NCBI GenBank assembly: GCA_016861345.1 | Contig: BOLD01000001.1 | Coordinates: 248,001-312,000, forward strand | Source: Oligoflexia bacterium | Lineage (GTDB): Bacteria > Bdellovibrionota > Bdellovibrionia > Bdellovibrionales > Bdellovibrionaceae | Length of the DNA: 64,000 nt | Direction: 5' to 3' | In this document: positions 60,628 through 64,000 of the stretch, in pieces | How the letters are laid out: each line of letters begins with the position of its first letter | Numbering within the stretch: the first letter of the stretch is position 1 | Translations under genes and position numbers: made by a program | Notes under the pieces: model-generated | Databases searched by the model: none | Seen by the model: only the letters and a program-made list of their open reading frames with translations | Told to the model about the DNA's origin: nothing

Positions 60628-63201
60628 ATGCAACAATATAAAAGTATGAAATTCTTAGTGGCAGTTTTAGCAATTTTCGCTCTGAGCACTCAGGCGCAAG
60701 CTAAAACTAACAACACTAATAATGGAAACCCGTTTGATTGTACTCACAATCCAACTCTATGCACTGGTAATAACGGCAATGGAGTAGGTAACGGTGGGCC
60801 GGGCAATCAAGGTAATCCAGGAAGTAATGGCAATACGGGCGGATCATCTTCGGGTGGTAACGGATCATCTTCGGGTGGTAACGGATCATCTTCGGGTGGT
60901 AACGGATCATCTTCGGGTGGTAACGGATCATCTTCTGGTGGTAACGGATCATCTTCTGGTGGACATGGATCTTCTTCAGGTGGACATGGATCTTCTTCTG
61001 GTGGACACGGATCCTCTTCTGGTGGACACGGATCTTCTTCTGGTGGACATGGATCTTCTTCTGGTGGACACGGATCTTCTTCTGGTGGACACGGATCTTC
61101 TTCTGGTGGACACGGATCTTCTTCTGGTGGACACGGATCTTCTTCTGGTGGACACGGATCTTCTTCTGGTGGACACGGATCTTCTTCAGGAAGCTCAAGT
61201 TCCTCAGGATCATCTTCTTCATCTGGATCTAGCTCATCAGGTGCAAGCTCGTCTTCTTCTGGATCGTCATCTGGAAGCTCAAGTTCTTCAGGATCGTCTT
61301 CTTCTGGCGGATGTGATGGTGACTACTGTAATGGATCCAGCTCATCGGGTGGATCGTCTTCATCTTCATCATCTAGCGGATCAAGCTCATCATCGTCATC
61401 AGGATCAAGCTCTTCTTCATCATCAGGTGGTGCACTGCCTAAAGAAGATAAGCCTGAGAAGAAGTTAAAGGCTAAACTTGTTCCAATGTTCTATCTTGAT
61501 TATGATTCTGGAACAGGTATCTCTAACTTAACACCAAACACACTTCGTGGGCCTGGACAGCAAGATGTTATTGAAGTTGATAACTTTGCTCTTGGTTTCC
61601 AAAAAACTTCTTATGAGTTGATGGAAGGTGGAATTGGTGCTGGTGTAAGATTCTATTACGAGAATGCAACAGGATGGGAAAAGAACTTCTGGGCTCATGT
61701 TGGAATCATTCCAATGAAGGGTAAAGAAGTAACTTCCGTTCGTTATGCTAAAACATACGAAGAAGCTCAAAATTTACCTGGCTTCAAATCAGCTCCTCTG
61801 AATGTAACTGACCTCTACCAGTGGAAAAATGGTGAGAGCGTATCTTATATGTCTAAGGGTGGAGTGATCTTTGTCGCTGGCACAGGTGTTGGGATGATTG
61901 GAATCAACACAGCTCACGTTGCTCAAGGTACTTGGGAAACATATGTTGAGAAGGTTGATCACTCACATGCATATGTGAAAATTACAAAATCTAACCTTGA
62001 GTCTTATAGCATTGGAACAGGTGCATCACTTGTTACGGTAGGATTGAGTCAGTTCAATAATGCTGACGATGGATTCTCTTATAAGTTAGATCTGAATCAA
62101 GCTGAAGGCCGAAAAGTTTACGAAGATTTAGTTCGAGGAAACATTGCTGCAGCTGAACTGGTTGCAAACAAGTATAAGGCTCTTGTTCTTGTTGAATCTC
62201 CAGTTGTTAAAGTTGAGACCTTCAAGACTCAGTCCAAAGGTAACTCATTTAATATCTTCATCGGTCTTCCACTTATCTTGAATTCAAGTTCAAGTTCTGG
62301 AAAAGTCCAAAGCTTTGCAACAACAGACTTCCATCTTGATAAAAACATCGTGAGCGCAAATTATGGAATTTATGATACTCAGACTCGTACACGAGCGTTT
62401 GGTACTCATACATTCTCTGATAAGATGTTCTATGGTGCTCAATTCAAAGTTTCTGATTACAATAAAAATGTAATCGAAAAAGGATACTTCGGACGTATGT
62501 CATGGATCTATCAAGATGATAAAGCTACTGCGTCTTCATTAAAGATGAAGATCGAAGAGCTTTACGATGCTACTGGCATCCAGAGCGTACTTGTTCAGGT
62601 TCCAGAAGTAGGTTCAATCGGTACAGCTGGTGTTGCAATGAACATCACATTCTCTGAAGAGAACACAAACCGAATGATCCAGGCTGCTTATGACTTGGGA
62701 CGTAAAGAGTTTGCACGTCAGGCTTTAGAGAAGTTTGAAGCTGCTTATGCAAAAGCTGGAAACAATGTATGTCCTCTTGGAATGCAGGCTCAAAACTGTA
62801 AACAAGAAATGACTAACAGAACTCAGTATGCGGCTGTTAAAATGCAAGATGCATTAATCCAAATGCACTTGAATAAGGGAAATGCAGTTGAGTTCACTAA
62901 GGCTTATGCTGAGTTCGGTAAAGCTCTAATGGATAACCGTTTTGCTCTTGCTCAGGCGATGAAGGTCGCAGGCGCTGGTGTAAAGGTTAACTATTCAATC
63001 GAAGGAACTCGCATCTCTAACTACAACCTGAACCTTATCACTACTGATAAAGAAGGTGTCATGAAGCGTGTTGATATCTATTCTGCAGAGGGAGACAGAA
63101 GTCTGTTCCCTGCAAATAAGCGATCACGTTATCGTGGTGTAGTTGTTATGCCATATGATCCAGGTCTGACAACTCCAACAATGCCTGGAACAAAGCCCTA
63201 A
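60628..63201 (+). CDS. giant secreted repeat protein, Ser/Gly/His-rich (copy 2)
   Basis: AAAGGAATAAGC precedes the ATG. The 857-residue protein has the same plan as copy 1: signal peptide (MKFLVAVLAIFALSTQAQA), Asn/Gly stretch, a 16-unit repeat array with 5 GGN and 11 GGH repeats of 7 residues, a Ser-rich linker that contains GGCDGDYCNGSS (two cysteines not in copy 1), and the same C-terminal domain (KPEKKLKAKLVPMFYLDYDS). The domain shares long identical runs such as EVDNFALGFQKTSYELME with copy 1. The repeats differ, so stalk and domain evolve separately. Function unknown. Confidence 0.85.
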   Translation: MQQYKSMKFLVAVLAIFALSTQAQAKTNNTNNGNPFDCTHNPTLCTGNNGNGVGNGGPGNQGNPGSNGNTGGSSSGGNGSSSGGNGSSSGGNGSSSGGNGSSSGGNGSSSGGHGSSSGGHGSSSGGHGSSSGGHGSSSGGHGSSSGGHGSSSGGHGSSSGGHGSSSGGHGSSSGGHGSSSGGHGSSSGSSSSSGSSSSSGSSSSGASSSSSGSSSGSSSSSGSSSSGGCDGDYCNGSSSSGGSSSSSSSSGSSSSSSSGSSSSSSSGGALPKEDKPEKKLKAKLVPMFYLDYDSGTGISNLTPNTLRGPGQQDVIEVDNFALGFQKTSYELMEGGIGAGVRFYYENATGWEKNFWAHVGIIPMKGKEVTSVRYAKTYEEAQNLPGFKSAPLNVTDLYQWKNGESVSYMSKGGVIFVAGTGVGMIGINTAHVAQGTWETYVEKVDHSHAYVKITKSNLESYSIGTGASLVTVGLSQFNNADDGFSYKLDLNQAEGRKVYEDLVRGNIAAAELVANKYKALVLVESPVVKVETFKTQSKGNSFNIFIGLPLILNSSSSSGKVQSFATTDFHLDKNIVSANYGIYDTQTRTRAFGTHTFSDKMFYGAQFKVSDYNKNVIEKGYFGRMSWIYQDDKATASSLKMKIEELYDATGIQSVLVQVPEVGSIGTAGVAMNITFSEENTNRMIQAAYDLGRKEFARQALEKFEAAYAKAGNNVCPLGMQAQNCKQEMTNRTQYAAVKMQDALIQMHLNKGNAVEFTKAYAEFGKALMDNRFALAQAMKVAGAGVKVNYSIEGTRISNYNLNLITTDKEGVMKRVDIYSAEGDRSLFPANKRSRYRGVVVMPYDPGLTTPTMPGTKP
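60841..61176 (+). repeat. sixteen tandem 21-bp units encoding GSSSGGN or GSSSGGH
   Basis: Five GSSSGGN units (60841-60945) are followed by eleven GSSSGGH units (60946-61176), each 21 bases and in frame. Units are more uniform at DNA level than those of copy 1 (GGATCTTCTTCTGGTGGACAC recurs), pointing to recent expansion. It is not a CRISPR array: there are no spacers. Confidence 0.9.
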
Positions 63202-63227
63202 TTGAAATTATTCAATTAAGTCTGAGA

Positions 63228-63259
63228 GAGAGGTCGGTTTTTACCGGCCTCTTTTTTTT
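63228..63259 (+). terminator. intrinsic terminator after repeat-protein copy 2
   Basis: AGAGGTCGGT and ACCGGCCTCT form a 10-bp stem (one G-U pair) around TTTT, followed by eight T. It matches the terminator of copy 1 in sequence and is a strong canonical terminator. Confidence 0.85.
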
Positions 63260-63262
63260 GCA

Positions 63263-64000
63263 CTAAAATTTAAACTCAACTTTTTGAACAGTTTCATTGG
63301 ATAAGTTTTTAAGAGATGCAATGAGCTTTCTAGATCGCCAATCAATTTCGATCAGTCCAAAATTTTCTTTTAAATAATTTGATCCCAAACGATACCTGTT
63401 TTTTTCATCAGCAAGTGTACTTGTTCGATTGATTCCGCTGGCCGTGATTTCAGTCAGGGTATGCTTAGGGCTCAGCTTGATCTGACTGATCTCACCCAGA
63501 TGGCGATCACCAGAAATTACAAGGGTATTCTGCTTTTTGAGTGATTGAATCAGGTTGAGTAGCCTTGTTCTTTCGTGTGGAAATAGGCCCCATTTTTCAA
63601 AGCTATGATCATCAGGAATGAGCTGAACACTGGATACAATAATACGAAGGTCGACAGTTTTTTTAAGTTCATCTTCAAGCCATTTCCACTGCTCTTCGCC
63701 AAGAAAGGATTTTGTTTTGTCCTGTGTTGGTTGATAGATGTCGAGAGGATGCTTGGGGTGAGGATTCTTTTCTAAAGAATCTCGATACGACCGCGTATCC
63801 AGAAGAATCACCTGAACTTGGCTGTGTGATGGGCCCAAGATTACCGAGTGATAAACTCCTGCTTGATGAGTAGAGATAAACTTAGCATCGTTTGGAAAGT
63901 GTTGTAGAAAAAGATTTTTGGCGACTTCCTTTTCAGGATTTTCTTTACCGCCATCATTTAGTCCATAGTCATGGTCATCCCAAGTCGCCAGCATTGGTAC
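63263..64000 (-). CDS. PhoD-like alkaline phosphatase/metallophosphatase, C-terminal part (cut by window edge)
   Basis: The frame runs off the right end (codons continue in frame upstream of ATG 63994), so only the C-terminal 245 or so residues are visible. ATWDDHDYGLNDGG, LLDTRSYRDSLEK, ISSVQLIPDDH and LVISGDRHLGEISQI are typical of PhoD-type phosphodiesterase/alkaline phosphatases, whose metal centre includes the Asp-His of WDDHDYG and the Asp-Arg-His of SGDRH. It should be exported, but its signal peptide lies outside the window. Confidence 0.82.
   Translation of the reverse strand, partial: VPMLATWDDHDYGLNDGGKENPEKEVAKNLFLQHFPNDAKFISTHQAGVYHSVILGPSHSQVQVILLDTRSYRDSLEKNPHPKHPLDIYQPTQDKTKSFLGEEQWKWLEDELKKTVDLRIIVSSVQLIPDDHSFEKWGLFPHERTRLLNLIQSLKKQNTLVISGDRHLGEISQIKLSPKHTLTEITASGINRTSTLADEKNRYRLGSNYLKENFGLIEIDWRSRKLIASLKNLSNETVQKVEFKF

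Noticed and set aside
1..64000. tRNA, rRNA, insertion sequences, prophage or integron parts
   Set aside because: No cloverleaf, rRNA core motif, transposase, integrase or flanking repeat was recognised by reading; a tRNA or covariance-model scan would settle it.

Overview
The window looks like chromosome from a Gram-negative, flagellate or gliding bacterium with a rich sensory apparatus, most likely a Bdellovibrio-like member of the Bdellovibrionota. The reasons are the moderate GC content, densely packed operons with many ATGA stop/start overlaps, a large chemosensory operon built from multi-domain Che fusions, four PilZ-type proteins, and many exported proteins without recognisable function. 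The assignment is an inference; no rRNA is present to test it. I saw no tRNA, rRNA, insertion sequence, integrase or CRISPR array.

Layout. (1) 1-9555: a chemosensory operon: MCP tail, CheW, CheY (apparently split by a frameshift), CheA, CheR, a receiver-HPt-CheA hybrid, an HPt-CheW fusion, a CheD-receiver-CheB-like fusion and a normal CheB. (2) 9580-12666 (minus): a nitrogen-oxide-flavoured block: cysteine-rich LuxR-type regulator, NnrS, Crp/Fnr regulator and a decapitated histidine kinase. The kinase meets an outer-membrane-type gene that has also lost its 5' end (12718-13191), so this looks like a deletion junction. (3) 13205-15314: an OmpR/kinase pair. (4) 15384-18493: receiver-PilZ protein, TatA, then SelD and SelU for 2-selenouridine in tRNA. 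(5) 18470-29973: housekeeping and accessory enzymes (aldehyde dehydrogenase, EamA exporter, FKBP isomerase, pyroglutamyl peptidase, ApaG, nuclease-fold enzyme, leucyl aminopeptidase, PilZ protein) and a nitrate/nitrite-type chemoreceptor. (6) 30144-31997: a subtilisin-like protease joined through a membrane segment to a PilZ-like domain. (7) 32014-38500 (minus): two paralogous small outer-membrane proteins, MgtE and a heterodimeric ABC exporter. (8) 38611-43793: Tat-exported amine oxidase and a coupled operon of a NodB deacetylase and two unknown secreted proteins. (9) 43923-54110: FolE, a TrmK-like methyltransferase, NAD(P)HX repair enzyme, a c-type cytochrome, a 27-residue very basic peptide on the opposite strand, a PAS kinase, a membrane PilZ protein, and a run of unknown envelope proteins including a VWA lipoprotein. 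(10) 54116-57222: PepN and a VOC protein. (11) 57552-63201: two tandem giant paralogues with Ser/Gly/His repeat arrays, each closed by a near-identical terminator. A PhoD-like phosphatase runs off the right edge.

Themes. Signal transduction (chemotaxis, c-di-GMP, two-component) and envelope/exported proteins dominate. The most unusual items are the CheD-receiver-CheB-like fusion lacking its catalytic histidine, the protease-PilZ fusion, the tandem repeat proteins, a strong terminator embedded in the conserved start of the pyroglutamyl peptidase gene, and the hidden basic peptide gene.
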